A stretch of 46,312 bases of DNA. Source: an uncultured Bacteroidales bacterium. Lineage in GTDB: Bacteria > Bacteroidota > Bacteroidia > Bacteroidales > UBA11471. The stretch lies in assembly GCA_947593515.1 (NCBI GenBank), contig CANQDQ010000016.1, forward strand, positions 1 through 46,312, in the 5' to 3' direction. Positions 9,155-18,382 of this stretch are shown one piece after another (position 1 is the stretch's first letter; the number at the start of each line of letters is the position of its first letter). The notes under the pieces are model-generated. The model was not told the DNA's origin, did not search any database, and saw only the letters and a list, made by a program, of their open reading frames with translations. The position numbers and the translations under genes are program-made.

Positions 9155-10213
9155 TCAATATGTCCACACGCCGGCAATCATGTTGAGGCTGTAATCACCC
9201 ATCGCATAGAGATTGACCAAGGGATTGTACCGGAAATTCAAATAAGAGAGATTGGGACAGAACGATACGTCGATGTAGTTCAACTGATTCTGACTCGCAT
9301 CGACGCGATACAACATCTGGCGGTTGCTCAAATCGATGCGCGTCAAACTGTTGTTGGAACAATTCACGGTCGAGAGATTTTCCGAGCCGGAGAAATCGAC
9401 TTTGGAAAGGTTGTTGTTCGAGCAATCGACATCGGACAGAGCGGGGCAATCGGTCATCGTCAAAGAAGTCATGTTGTTGCCGCTGCACGAAAACTGGTAA
9501 AGGTTATTCTGCCCGCTCGCATAAAACTGATTGACGCGATTGTTGTCCATGTTGAGCGTTTCGAGCGCCGGCAGGTCGATGAGCATCAGCGACGAAATGC
9601 GGTTGTAGCCGCAATAGAGGTTGCGCAGATTGGCGCAGCTGTCGATTTGCAACGCTTCCAAATTGCAGTTCTGTATGTTGAGCGAGCGCAGGGAATCGGC
9701 TCGCGAAACCGCTAATTCGACAAAGAGGTTACCGGAACAATCAAGAGCGACAAGACCGCGTATGGCACTCAGGTCGATAGCGGTAAGGCGATTTCGGGAA
9801 CAATCGAGCGAACGCAAAGCCGTGCAACCGTCGAGGTCGAGCGAGGCAAGTTCGTTTCGCCCCGTCTGCACCGAAACGAGAGCGGCGCAATTTTTTGCCG
9901 AAAGCGACGTAAGACGGTTGCGGGAAACGTCGAGGTGCTGCAGTGCCGCGAAATTGTCGAGCACGAGTTCGCCAGCCAGATTACGACCACGCCAGTCGAT
10001 GGTCTTCACATGACCGTTTTCCCACGTTACCCCCTCCCACGTCGCGGGGTCGTTGAGGTTCGTTTTTTTGAGCTGTTCCCAGTTCGCCCCTTTGCCGGCA
10101 GAAGTCTGTTGCAAAAAGGTCTGCAAACTCTTCACCTCTTTCTTATTGTAATTCTGAGCCGACACGGCAGCCCACCCCAAGAGGCAGAGGGTAAAAACAA
10201 AAATACGTTTCAT
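9155..10213 (-). CDS. Secreted leucine-rich-repeat protein
   Basis: This 352-residue protein has a signal peptide (MKRIFVFTLCLLG... to about residue 20, ending VSAQ) and then about ten tandem repeats of 20-23 residues of the form LxxLDCSxNxLxxLDLSxC. These are classic internalin-like LRRs that form a curved scaffold for protein or glycan binding. A short N-terminal region (LQTFLQQTSAGKGANWEQL) resembles the cap before surface LRRs in Bacteroidetes. No anchoring or T9SS C-terminal domain is visible. I start it at the second in-frame ATG (10213) because that begins the signal peptide. It lies 69 bases downstream of another LRR gene on the same strand and is probably co-expressed with it. The ligand is unknown. 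Confidence 0.8.
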   Translation of the reverse strand: MKRIFVFTLCLLGWAAVSAQNYNKKEVKSLQTFLQQTSAGKGANWEQLKKTNLNDPATWEGVTWENGHVKTIDWRGRNLAGELVLDNFAALQHLDVSRNRLTSLSAKNCAALVSVQTGRNELASLDLDGCTALRSLDCSRNRLTAIDLSAIRGLVALDCSGNLFVELAVSRADSLRSLNIQNCNLEALQIDSCANLRNLYCGYNRISSLMLIDLPALETLNMDNNRVNQFYASGQNNLYQFSCSGNNMTSLTMTDCPALSDVDCSNNNLSKVDFSGSENLSTVNCSNNSLTRIDLSNRQMLYRVDASQNQLNYIDVSFCPNLSYLNFRYNPLVNLYAMGDYSLNMIAGVWTY

Positions 10214-10282
10214 CTTTTTCGATTTAGAAATTTTACTACCCAAACAACGAGGGACGAAAAAAAGTTCTCGGAAAAAGAAGAA

Positions 10283-12514
10283 TTACGGTTGGGCAGGGCA
10301 GCCGTAAAAAGCATACGCCCCGACCGTATCGAGCCGCCCTTCGACCGTAAGCGAGGCAAGACGGACACAGCCGTAAAAAAGGCGGTTGCCGACAGCCGTA
10401 ACTCCTTTGCCTATGGTAACTTCGGCAAGGGTTTCTTTTCGGTAAAAAGGCGAATAACCGCATCGGAAGGCATCGGGATAGAGCAACTCCCTGCCGAGAT
10501 AAAGCGACTGTATCGGAGCGTCGGAAAAGAGCGAATGTCCGCCCGACGGAAAGCAGTCGTTGCAACCCAGCGTCAGCGGCGCATCGCCGTCGCGGAACAC
10601 CAGCGTGCGCAGCCGCATGCAGCCCTGCACGCAGCGGTCGCCTATCCGCTCCACCCTGCCGCCCACCGTCAGCGATTCGAGCGACGCGCAGTTTTTGAAA
10701 AGCCCGTCGGGCAGCGCCGTTACCGTCGCGCCCGCTTCGACCGATTGCAGGAAAACATTTCCCGCAAAAGGAGCGTCGGCACCGGCAGGATATTGCAGGT
10801 CGCGCCCGAGATAGAGTGTCCGTACCGGCACGTTCTGAAAGAGCGTTTCGTCTGTCGTCCGGTAATACGACGAGCCGACGGTCAAAGGCTGCGTGCCGTC
10901 TTCAAACGTCAATTTCACCACCGACGTACACTCCGAAAATGCCGCATCGCCGATGAAGGCGACGCTCGCCGGAATCGTTATCGAGGTAAGCCCCGAACAG
11001 TGGGAAAAGAGATTTTGCGCCAGACGCGACACCCTGCTGCCTATGGTCAGCGACGACAGCGACGTCTGTTTATAAAATGGGGAATAACCGTAAAAGCGGC
11101 TTGCATTGAAATCCAAATCACGACCGAGATAGAGCGTTTTCAAGCGGCAATCGGAAAAGAGCGATTCGCCTATTCCGCTTTTCTGCACGCGGTTATATCC
11201 CATGTAGAGAGGCTCTACGCCGTCGCGCAGGACGACACGGTTCAATCGGGCGCACTCCTTGAAAACATAATTCCCGATAATCTCCACACTGCCGCCCACA
11301 GTTACCGACACGAGATTTTCGCACTTGGCAAACAGCCGGTCGCCTACAAATGAAACCCGCTCGCCGATTACCACGTCATGTAGTTTCGACTGTCCGTAAA
11401 AAGGAGAATAGCCGTCGAAATAGCTCGTCGAATAATCGAGCGAGCGACCGAGATAAAGCGTTTCGAGCGGACAGTCGGCAAAAAGCCCTTCGCCCATCGT
11501 TTTTGCTGCACGGGTATTCGCGCCGAGATACAGCACGCTGTCGCCGTCGGCAAGATACAATTCCCGCAACACGGCGCAAGCGGCAAAAGCCCCGTTCCCA
11601 ATTTTCCGCATATTGCCGCCCACTTTCAGCGAAACCAGTGAACGACAGCCGTAAAAAGCGCGCGGAGGAAGTTCGGTCGCGGCTTCGCCTATCGTTACAT
11701 TGCGCAACGTCTCTTTTTTATAAAAAGGATTATAGGCGTGCGCGATATTCTCTTCATACGCCAAGTCGCGCCCGAGATAGAGCGTTTCGAGCGGGCAGTC
11801 GTAAAAAATATTTTGCATCAACTTGTTCCGACCGACAAGCAGGGGCTTCTCCCCCTCCTTTATAATAAGTTCTTTCAATGCGGAACAATCGGAAAAAGCA
11901 TAATTTTCAATCGCTTCCACCCCGCCGCCGATAGTTACCGACGTCAAATCCTCGCACCCGTAAAAAGCGCGGCTCTCGACTTTTTTCACCTTGTCGCCGA
12001 CTATCACCAACGAAAGGCGGGCTTTCTTGTAAAAGGGCGAATAGCCGTAAAAAAATCCCTCCTTGTACCGCAGTTCCCGTCCGAGATAGAGCGTTTCGAG
12101 CGGGCAGTCGTGAAACAACGCCTCGCCTTCAGACACGCCCGTATATCGGTTGTAACCCAACGACAAGGGGGTATCGCTGTCGCCCACAACCAAATATTTC
12201 AATCCCGTACAACCGTAAAACGCCGAATCGCCGATTTCCGTTACCGTCGCCGGAACGGTGAGCGACACCAACGAAAGATTTCGGGCGAAAGCGCGCGAAG
12301 CGATAGCCTGCACTTTATAGGTCTTACCCTCGTGCTGCACCCGCTCGGGCAACACGAGTTCGCCCTGCGGAACATCGCCCGCAACCGTCGTCAGCTCTAC
12401 GGCAAGCGGCGTGCGCGAAATCACCGTATAACGGAGATTCTCCACCTCGAAACCGTAAGCAAATACCGCAGCCGAAGTGCAACAAAGGAAGAATGCAAGC
12501 AAATATTTTTTCAT
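10283..12514 (-). CDS. BspA-like leucine-rich-repeat surface protein
   Basis: The 743-residue product begins with a signal peptide (MKKYLLAFFLCC... to about residue 19, ending VFAYG). It then consists almost entirely of LRR_5/BspA-type repeats, the TpLRR pattern IGxxAFxxCxxLxxVTI. Above this is a super-repeat of about 103-108 residues, each opening with LFxDCPLETLYLGRxL and followed by GYSPFY. I count six copies, the last two more diverged. BspA-type proteins mediate adhesion to host or bacterial surfaces; this one's partner is unknown. No C-terminal anchor is present and the protein simply ends after a repeat. The ATG at 12514 was chosen because it starts the signal peptide and lies 34 bases after a good promoter. 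Confidence 0.82.
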   Translation of the reverse strand: MKKYLLAFFLCCTSAAVFAYGFEVENLRYTVISRTPLAVELTTVAGDVPQGELVLPERVQHEGKTYKVQAIASRAFARNLSLVSLTVPATVTEIGDSAFYGCTGLKYLVVGDSDTPLSLGYNRYTGVSEGEALFHDCPLETLYLGRELRYKEGFFYGYSPFYKKARLSLVIVGDKVKKVESRAFYGCEDLTSVTIGGGVEAIENYAFSDCSALKELIIKEGEKPLLVGRNKLMQNIFYDCPLETLYLGRDLAYEENIAHAYNPFYKKETLRNVTIGEAATELPPRAFYGCRSLVSLKVGGNMRKIGNGAFAACAVLRELYLADGDSVLYLGANTRAAKTMGEGLFADCPLETLYLGRSLDYSTSYFDGYSPFYGQSKLHDVVIGERVSFVGDRLFAKCENLVSVTVGGSVEIIGNYVFKECARLNRVVLRDGVEPLYMGYNRVQKSGIGESLFSDCRLKTLYLGRDLDFNASRFYGYSPFYKQTSLSSLTIGSRVSRLAQNLFSHCSGLTSITIPASVAFIGDAAFSECTSVVKLTFEDGTQPLTVGSSYYRTTDETLFQNVPVRTLYLGRDLQYPAGADAPFAGNVFLQSVEAGATVTALPDGLFKNCASLESLTVGGRVERIGDRCVQGCMRLRTLVFRDGDAPLTLGCNDCFPSGGHSLFSDAPIQSLYLGRELLYPDAFRCGYSPFYRKETLAEVTIGKGVTAVGNRLFYGCVRLASLTVEGRLDTVGAYAFYGCPAQP
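10400..12120 (-). repeat. Internal ~105-codon super-repeats in the BspA-like gene
   Basis: Six copies of a module beginning LFxDCP(LET)LYLGR recur about every 103-108 codons. Stretches are nearly identical at the nucleotide level: the segment reading gagataGAGCGTTTCGAGCGG (or gagataAAGCG) recurs near 11450, 11775 and 12085. This indicates recent duplication or ongoing recombination between modules. The outer limits given are approximate. Confidence 0.75.
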
Positions 12515-12547
12515 TTCAAAAGATGGCATTCGGGAAAAACACTTTTG

Positions 12548-12555
12548 CAAATATA
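12548..12555 (-). promoter_or_regulatory. -7 element for the BspA-like gene
   Basis: On the minus strand this reads TATATTTG followed by C, a consensus Bacteroidetes -7 box, 33 bases upstream of the chosen ATG at 12514. It makes the longer in-frame start at 12550 impossible. Confidence 0.65.
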
Positions 12556-12731
12556 CGGATTTATCGCCTACGATACAACCGGCTTTCGAAAATACGGAAA
12601 AACGAAACCGCTCCCGCTCTGTCGTTTAACATTTTGCAAAATTCTATCGTACCGTTCTTTAATATCCTTAAAAAGAATCTATATTATTCTAAAACAATAG
12701 CGTATTTTTCCTAAAAAAGCAGAAATATTTT

Positions 12732-12739
12732 TACCTTTG
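12732..12739 (+). promoter_or_regulatory. -7 element for the RND efflux operon
   Basis: TACCTTTG is a consensus Bacteroidetes -7 box, giving a leader of about 75-80 nt before the adaptor ATG. The leader contains the palindrome at 12796-12805, a possible regulatory site. Confidence 0.6.
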
Positions 12740-12822
12740 AAAAAGAAATAGAAACATGATTCGGAAGTTATCGGCAAATCGAAAAATCGCCGTATCGTCC
12801 GGACGCCTGAATGTAAACAAAC

Positions 12823-13914
12823 ATGAAAAGAATTGTCTTAAAACGCTGTATCTTCGTGGTCGTAGCTGCGGGTATTATTTTCGGCGCCGTCAAAATTTAC
12901 AACCTCTTTTTTTCCGGAGAAAATGAAACGGCACAAGAACAGCCGGCTCCACAACCGAACAACTCGAAACGCATATTGAGCGTTACCGCATTGATTCTCA
13001 AAGAAGAACCGCTTACCGAAGAAATCGTTACGAGCGGGTATCTGCTGCCCGACGAAGAAGTGGAACTCTCGTTCGAAACTTCCGGAAAAATAACGGAAAT
13101 TAATTTTGAAGAAGGCGCACCGGTGAGTAAAGGCGATATACTCGCCAAAGTAAACGACGCCACCCTGCAAGCCCAATTGCGCAAACTGGAAGTGCAGTTG
13201 CAACTCGCCGAAGACCGCGTGTACAGACAGAACGCCCTGCTCGAAAAAGAGGCAGTCAGCAAAGAGGCTTATGAACAGGTGCAGACCGACCTCGCTACCC
13301 TGCAAGCCGAAATCGACGCCGTGAAAGCCAACATCGCCCTGACCGAGCTGCGTGCACCTTTCGACGGCGTAATCGGACTGCGGCAAGTGAGCGAAGGCGC
13401 ATACGCCACCCCTTCGACCCCCGTCGCCACCCTGACCAAAATAGCTCCGTTGAAAATAGAATTTTCCGTGCCCGAACGGTACGCCAAAGAAATCAAATAC
13501 GGAACGAATCTCGAATTTATGATAGACGGGCACCTGCAACCGTTCAAAGCCAAAGTGTATGCCACCGAGTCGCGGGTCGATCTCGAAACGCACACCTTCT
13601 CCATGCGCGCCATTTACCCGAACACCTACGGCGAACTGCTGCCCGGCAGATTTGCCAACATACACCTGAAAACGAGGGAAATAAAGAAAGCCATTGCCGT
13701 ACCGTCGGAAGCTATCGTGGCAGAAATGGGCATCGACAAAGTATTTCTGTACAAGTCGGGAAAAGCCGAGCCGGTAACCATCAGCAAGGGGCTGCGCACC
13801 GAATCGAAAGTGCAGGTGGTGAAAGGCTTGAACGCGGGCGATACGATTATCACTTCGGGCACGCTGCAACTGCGCACGGGACTGCCCGTTACCATACAAT
13901 ATTTCGAGGACTAA
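12823..13914 (+). CDS. RND efflux periplasmic adaptor (MFP)
   Basis: A 363-residue HlyD/AcrA-type membrane-fusion protein. An N-terminal hydrophobic segment (residues 8-28) without a lipobox anchors it to the inner membrane. Then come the barrel-sandwich (lipoyl-like) halves around an alpha-helical hairpin (about residues 120-170, AQLRKLEVQLQLAEDR), a beta-barrel domain and a membrane-proximal domain. It bridges the pump encoded 13 bases downstream with the outer-membrane channel. The three-gene order adaptor-pump-channel is the standard RND operon. The substrate cannot be inferred. Confidence 0.92.
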   Translation: MKRIVLKRCIFVVVAAGIIFGAVKIYNLFFSGENETAQEQPAPQPNNSKRILSVTALILKEEPLTEEIVTSGYLLPDEEVELSFETSGKITEINFEEGAPVSKGDILAKVNDATLQAQLRKLEVQLQLAEDRVYRQNALLEKEAVSKEAYEQVQTDLATLQAEIDAVKANIALTELRAPFDGVIGLRQVSEGAYATPSTPVATLTKIAPLKIEFSVPERYAKEIKYGTNLEFMIDGHLQPFKAKVYATESRVDLETHTFSMRAIYPNTYGELLPGRFANIHLKTREIKKAIAVPSEAIVAEMGIDKVFLYKSGKAEPVTISKGLRTESKVQVVKGLNAGDTIITSGTLQLRTGLPVTIQYFED

Positions 13915-13927
13915 AAGCGGGACGGAT

Positions 13928-16900
13928 ATGAATATTTCGGAGTTAAGCATCAAGCGTCCCGTACTCGCAACGGTACTTACCTTAATCATTCTGCTATTCG
14001 GTTTTATCGGCTACACGAGTCTCGGCGTGCGGGAATATCCGTCGGTCGACAACCCCATTATTTCGGTAACCTGCTCCTATCCGGGCGCCAATGCCGACGT
14101 CATCGAAAACCAAATTACCGAGCCGCTCGAACAAAACATCAATGGTATTCCGGGAATCCGCTCGCTGTCGAGTGTCAGCAGTCAGGGGCAAAGCCGCATC
14201 ACGGTGGAGTTTGAATTGTCGGTCGATCTCGAAACGGCAGCCAACGACGTGCGCGACAAAGTATCGCGGGCACAACGCTACCTGCCGCGCGACTGCGACC
14301 CGCCTACGGTGTCGAAAGCCGATGCCGATGCCATGCCCATACTTATGGTCGCCATACAGAGCGATAAACGTTCGCTGCTGGAATTGAGCGAAATAGCCGA
14401 CCTCACGGTGAAAGAGCAGCTGCAAACGATTTCCGACGTGAGCGGCGTTTCCATTTGGGGCGAGAAAAAATATGCCATGCGCCTGTGGCTCGACCCCGTG
14501 AAAATGTCGGGCTACGGCATCACGCCAATGGACGTGAAAAACGCTATCGACAAAGAGAATGTGGAACTGCCGTCGGGAAGCATCGAGGGTAACACGACGG
14601 AACTCTCCATTCGCACGTTGGGGCTGATGCACACGACGGAAGAATTTAATAACCTGATTATCAAATCGGACAACAACCGCATCGTGCGATTCAGCGATAT
14701 AGGACACGCCGAACTCGAAGCCCGCGACCTGAAAAGTTACATGAAAATGAACGGCGTGCCCATGATAGGCGTCGTGGTGATACCGCAGCCGGGCGCCAAC
14801 CACATAGAAATAGCCGACGCCGTGTACGAGCGCATGGAGATGATGAAAAAAGACCTGCCCGACGATGTGAAATACAGCTACGGTTTCGATAACACGAAAT
14901 TCATTCGGGCGTCGATAGCGGAGGTGGAAAATACGGTGTATGAAGCCTTCATTCTCGTTATCATCATCATCTTCCTTTTCCTGCGCGACTGGCGCGTAAC
15001 CCTGATTCCCTGCATCGTGATACCGGTGTCGCTTATCGGCTCGTTCTTTGTCATGTATTTAGCCGGATTCTCTATCAACGTACTCTCGATGCTGGCGGTG
15101 GTGCTGGCGGTGGGTTTGGTGGTGGACGACGCTATCGTGATGACGGAAAACATCTACATACGCATCGAGCGCGGCATGAATCCCAAAGAGGCGGGCATCG
15201 AAGGCTCCAAAGAGATATTTTTCGCCGTCATATCGACGACTATCACGCTCGTCGCCGTATTCTTCCCTATCGTGTTCATGGAGGGCATGACGGGACGGCT
15301 GTTCCGCGAGTTCAGTATCGTCGTGTCGGGTGCGGTCATCATATCCTCGTTCGCCGCCCTCACGTTCACGCCCATGCTGGCGACCAAACTGTTGGTGAAA
15401 CGGGAAAAGAAAAACTGGTTCTACCGCAAGACGGAGCCTTTCTTCGACGGCATGAACCGTTATTATAAAAAAGGATTGGAGGCATTTTTGCACGTACGCT
15501 ACTTAGCAATACCGTTCATCTTGATTACAGTGGTCGCCATCGTATTCCTCTGGACGAACATTCCTGCCGAAATGGCGCCGCTGGAAGACCGTTCGAGCAT
15601 CTCCATAAACACGCGCGGTGCCGAAGGGGTAACGTATGAATATATGCGCGACTATACCGAGAAAATAAATCTGCTTGCCGACTCCATCATGCCCGACGCC
15701 GAGGCGATAACCGCCCGCGTATCGAGCGGAAGCGGCAATATACAAATCATGCTCAAAGACATCAAAGACCGCGACTATTCGCAAATGGAGGTGGCGGAGA
15801 AGTTGTCGCGCGCCGTGCAAAAAGAAACGAAAGCGCGCGCTTTCGTGCAGCAGCAGACGACGTTCGGCGCACGACGCGGCGGTATGCCCATACAATATGT
15901 GATACAAGCCACCAACATCGAAAAGCTGGAAAAGATACTTCCCGTGTTCATGGCGAAAGTCTATGAAAATCCCGTATTCCAAATGGCGGACGTCAATCTG
16001 AAATTCAGCAAACCCGAAACGCGCATCGCCATCAATCGGGAAAAAGCCAACGTCATGGGCGTTACGACGCAAAGCATCGCCCAAACGCTGCAATACGGAT
16101 TGAGCGGACAGCGCATGGGTTACTTCTACATGAACGGCAAACAGTATGAAATCGTGGGCGAAATAAACCGGCAGCAACGCAATAAACCCATCGATCTGCG
16201 TTCGATTTATATCCGCAACAGCAACGGCGAAATGATACAGATGGACAACCTCGTGGAACTAATCGAGAGCATTGCGCCGCCGCAGCTTTACCGTTACAAC
16301 CGCTTCGTGTCGGCGACCGTTTCGGCGGGACTTGCCGAAGGAAAAACCATCGGACAGGGACTGGACGAAATGGATAAAATCGCTGCCGAAACGCTGGACG
16401 AAACATTCCGCACAGCGTTGTCGGGCGACTCGAAAGAGTATCGCGAAAGTTCGTCGAGCCTGATGTTCGCTTTTATACTCGCCCTCGTGCTCATCTACCT
16501 GATTCTGGCGGCGCAGTTCGAGAGCTTCAAAGACCCGTTCATCATTATGCTCACCGTGCCGCTGGCAGTATGCGGCGCGTTGATATTCATGCAATGCAGC
16601 GGGCAGACGATGAATATTTTCAGTCAGATAGGCATCATCATGCTTATCGGTTTGGTCGCCAAGAACGGAATCCTTATCGTCGAGTTCGCCAACCAGAAAC
16701 AAGAGGCGGGCATGGACAAACTCACCGCCATACGCGAAGCCGCCGTGCAGCGGCTCCGCCCCATTCTGATGACCAGCGTATCGACGATTTTGGGCTTGCT
16801 GCCGTTGGCATTCGCTTCGGGCGAAGGTGCAAACGGACGCATCGCCATGGGCGTGGCAGTCGTAGGCGGAATGCTCATCTCCACCGTGTTCACCATGTTC

Positions 16901-16960
16901 ATCGTGCCGGCTATCTACACTTACATTTCCACCGACCGCATTCATTCCCGAAAAGCATGA
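13928..16960 (+). CDS. RND-type multidrug efflux pump (HAE-1/AcrB-like)
   Basis: The 1010-residue inner-membrane pump has the expected twelve helices and two large periplasmic loops. The start MNISELSIKRPVLATVL is typical of the family, and the proton-relay aspartates in helix 4 are D400-D401 within GLVVDDAIV. A second-half signature GLVAKNGILIVEFANQ is also present. The length is near AcrB (about 1,040), slightly short at the C-terminus. Proton influx drives export of drugs, bile salts or similar amphiphiles, but the substrate cannot be read from sequence. Its stop overlaps the start of the channel gene (ATGA), indicating translational coupling. Confidence 0.95.
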   Translation: MNISELSIKRPVLATVLTLIILLFGFIGYTSLGVREYPSVDNPIISVTCSYPGANADVIENQITEPLEQNINGIPGIRSLSSVSSQGQSRITVEFELSVDLETAANDVRDKVSRAQRYLPRDCDPPTVSKADADAMPILMVAIQSDKRSLLELSEIADLTVKEQLQTISDVSGVSIWGEKKYAMRLWLDPVKMSGYGITPMDVKNAIDKENVELPSGSIEGNTTELSIRTLGLMHTTEEFNNLIIKSDNNRIVRFSDIGHAELEARDLKSYMKMNGVPMIGVVVIPQPGANHIEIADAVYERMEMMKKDLPDDVKYSYGFDNTKFIRASIAEVENTVYEAFILVIIIIFLFLRDWRVTLIPCIVIPVSLIGSFFVMYLAGFSINVLSMLAVVLAVGLVVDDAIVMTENIYIRIERGMNPKEAGIEGSKEIFFAVISTTITLVAVFFPIVFMEGMTGRLFREFSIVVSGAVIISSFAALTFTPMLATKLLVKREKKNWFYRKTEPFFDGMNRYYKKGLEAFLHVRYLAIPFILITVVAIVFLWTNIPAEMAPLEDRSSISINTRGAEGVTYEYMRDYTEKINLLADSIMPDAEAITARVSSGSGNIQIMLKDIKDRDYSQMEVAEKLSRAVQKETKARAFVQQQTTFGARRGGMPIQYVIQATNIEKLEKILPVFMAKVYENPVFQMADVNLKFSKPETRIAINREKANVMGVTTQSIAQTLQYGLSGQRMGYFYMNGKQYEIVGEINRQQRNKPIDLRSIYIRNSNGEMIQMDNLVELIESIAPPQLYRYNRFVSATVSAGLAEGKTIGQGLDEMDKIAAETLDETFRTALSGDSKEYRESSSSLMFAFILALVLIYLILAAQFESFKDPFIIMLTVPLAVCGALIFMQCSGQTMNIFSQIGIIMLIGLVAKNGILIVEFANQKQEAGMDKLTAIREAAVQRLRPILMTSVSTILGLLPLAFASGEGANGRIAMGVAVVGGMLISTVFTMFIVPAIYTYISTDRIHSRKA

Positions 16961-18276
16961 AAAAAATAGCATCATTCCTGTTTTGCTGTCTGCCGCTTGC
17001 CGTACAAGGGCAGACCTACACCCTGCGCTCCTGTCTTGAAACAGGACTTGAAAACAACTACTCCCTGCGCATCGTGCGCAACGAAGAAGCGATGAGCAAA
17101 AACAATGCGACCCGCAGTAATGCGGAGATGTGGCCTACGCTCGACCTGAGCGCAGGTTACGGAGGCTCGCTCGACCACCGCAACTCCATCGGACGCGACG
17201 GAAACAGCAATGAGCGGAAAAACGGTATCTTCGACCAAAACGTGAATGTCGGCATCAATATGAACTGGACGATTTTCGACGGATTCAACATCATCGCCGA
17301 CTATCAACGCCTGAAGGAGTTGGAGAAGCAGGGCGAAACGCAGACCCGCATCGCCATCGAAGATTTCATCGCCGAACTGACTTCCGAATATTACAATTTC
17401 ATACAGCAAAAGCTGCGGTTGGAAAACTTCCGGTATGCCGTATCGCTCTCGAAAGAGCGTCTGCGCATCGTGGAGGAACGCTACCAAATCGGCAACTTCT
17501 CGCGGCTCGACCTGTTGCAGGCGCGAGTCGATTTCAATGCCGACAGCACGCAATACATGAAGCAGATAGAAACGCTGCACTCATCGCGCATACGCCTCAA
17601 CGAACTGATGTCGCTCGACGATATGAACAGCCCCATTTCTGTTTCGGACTCGGTCATCGACGTCAATACGCTGCTGGTATTCGACGAATTGTGGGCATCG
17701 ACCCTCCAAACCAACGCCTCTTTGCTGAAATCGGAGCAGGACAAAACGCTGGCGGAATTGGACAAGAAAAAAATTCTGTCGCGCAACTATCCCTACATAC
17801 GGCTGAATGCGGGATACGGCTACACACTGAATACCTACAATACCACTTCCAACCCGACGTACAGCCGGCGTAACAATTTGGGATTGAATTTCGGCGCGAC
17901 GGTGGGTTTCAACCTCTTCGACGGCAGCCGCCGAAGTGAACGTCGGAACGCCCGCATCGCCATCGAAAACGCCAAACTGGCACAAATGGAATTGACGCAA
18001 TCGCTCAGTGCCGACATCAACAACCTGTGGCAGTCGTACCGGAACAACATCGAAATTCTGAATCTCGAACGGGAAAATCTTACCGCCGCCAAACAGAACT
18101 ACACAATCGCCCGCGAACGCTACATTCTCGGCAACCTTTCGGGTATCGAACTGCGAGAGGCGCAAAAAAGCCTGTTAGACGCCGAAGAGCGCATACTCTC
18201 CGCCGAATACGACACGAAACTTTGCGAAATCTCGCTGCTGCAAATCAGCGGGAAAATCACGGAATATCTGCAATAA
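16957..18276 (+). CDS. TolC-family outer-membrane efflux channel
   Basis: This 439-residue protein begins with a signal peptide (MKKIASFLFCC... to about residue 18). Two OEP/TolC half-domains follow, with the family's long amphipathic helices and the repeated LxxARxxxxxG-type motif (EERYQIGNFSRLDLLQAR, then ERYILGNLSGIELREAQ). It would trimerise to form the exit duct for the RND pump. Its ATG overlaps the pump stop by 4 bases, which fixes the start. No lipobox is present. No clear terminator follows; a weak GGAAT/ATTCC hairpin lies after the stop. Confidence 0.92.
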   Translation: MKKIASFLFCCLPLAVQGQTYTLRSCLETGLENNYSLRIVRNEEAMSKNNATRSNAEMWPTLDLSAGYGGSLDHRNSIGRDGNSNERKNGIFDQNVNVGINMNWTIFDGFNIIADYQRLKELEKQGETQTRIAIEDFIAELTSEYYNFIQQKLRLENFRYAVSLSKERLRIVEERYQIGNFSRLDLLQARVDFNADSTQYMKQIETLHSSRIRLNELMSLDDMNSPISVSDSVIDVNTLLVFDELWASTLQTNASLLKSEQDKTLAELDKKKILSRNYPYIRLNAGYGYTLNTYNTTSNPTYSRRNNLGLNFGATVGFNLFDGSRRSERRNARIAIENAKLAQMELTQSLSADINNLWQSYRNNIEILNLERENLTAAKQNYTIARERYILGNLSGIELREAQKSLLDAEERILSAEYDTKLCEISLLQISGKITEYLQ

Positions 18277-18332
18277 TCCGGAATCATAAAAATTCCGTAA
18301 TATTGGTATAAACAACCGTAATTTATATTACA

Positions 18333-18353
18333 ATCGCTCTTGCGGAAAGCGAT
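18333..18353. promoter_or_regulatory. Dyad operator candidate ahead of the redox/Tat island
   Basis: ATCGCT (18333-18338) and AGCGAT (18348-18353) form an inverted repeat with 9 bases between the arms, placed in the spacer directly before the -7 box. A second, nested dyad CTCTTGC (18337-18343) / GCAAGAG (18360-18366) straddles the box. The position suits a repressor or redox-responsive regulator. No regulator gene is nearby. Confidence 0.4.
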
Positions 18354-18360
18354 ACTTTTG
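18353..18360 (+). promoter_or_regulatory. -7 element for the polyferredoxin operon
   Basis: TACTTTTG plus C matches the Bacteroidetes consensus and lies 22 bases before the ATG at 18383. It would drive the polyferredoxin, aldo/keto reductase and DUF1893 genes. Confidence 0.65.
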
Positions 18361-18382
18361 CAAGAGAATAAGATACAAAAAT

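Larger units (their letters stand above)
12515..12822. other. Divergent control region, LRR / efflux operon
   Basis: This 308-bp gap holds the leftward promoter for the BspA-like gene (12548-12555) and the rightward promoter of the efflux operon (12732-12739). An AT-rich spacer lies between them. A 10-bp palindrome CGTCCGGACG sits at 12796-12805, in the efflux 5' leader. I see no gene or RNA. No efflux regulator is encoded next to the operon. Confidence 0.6.

Noticed and set aside
9935..11865. Plus-strand open frames over the LRR genes
   Set aside because: They are antisense shadows of the repeats, rich in Arg and His; the minus strand encodes signal peptides and regular LRRs.
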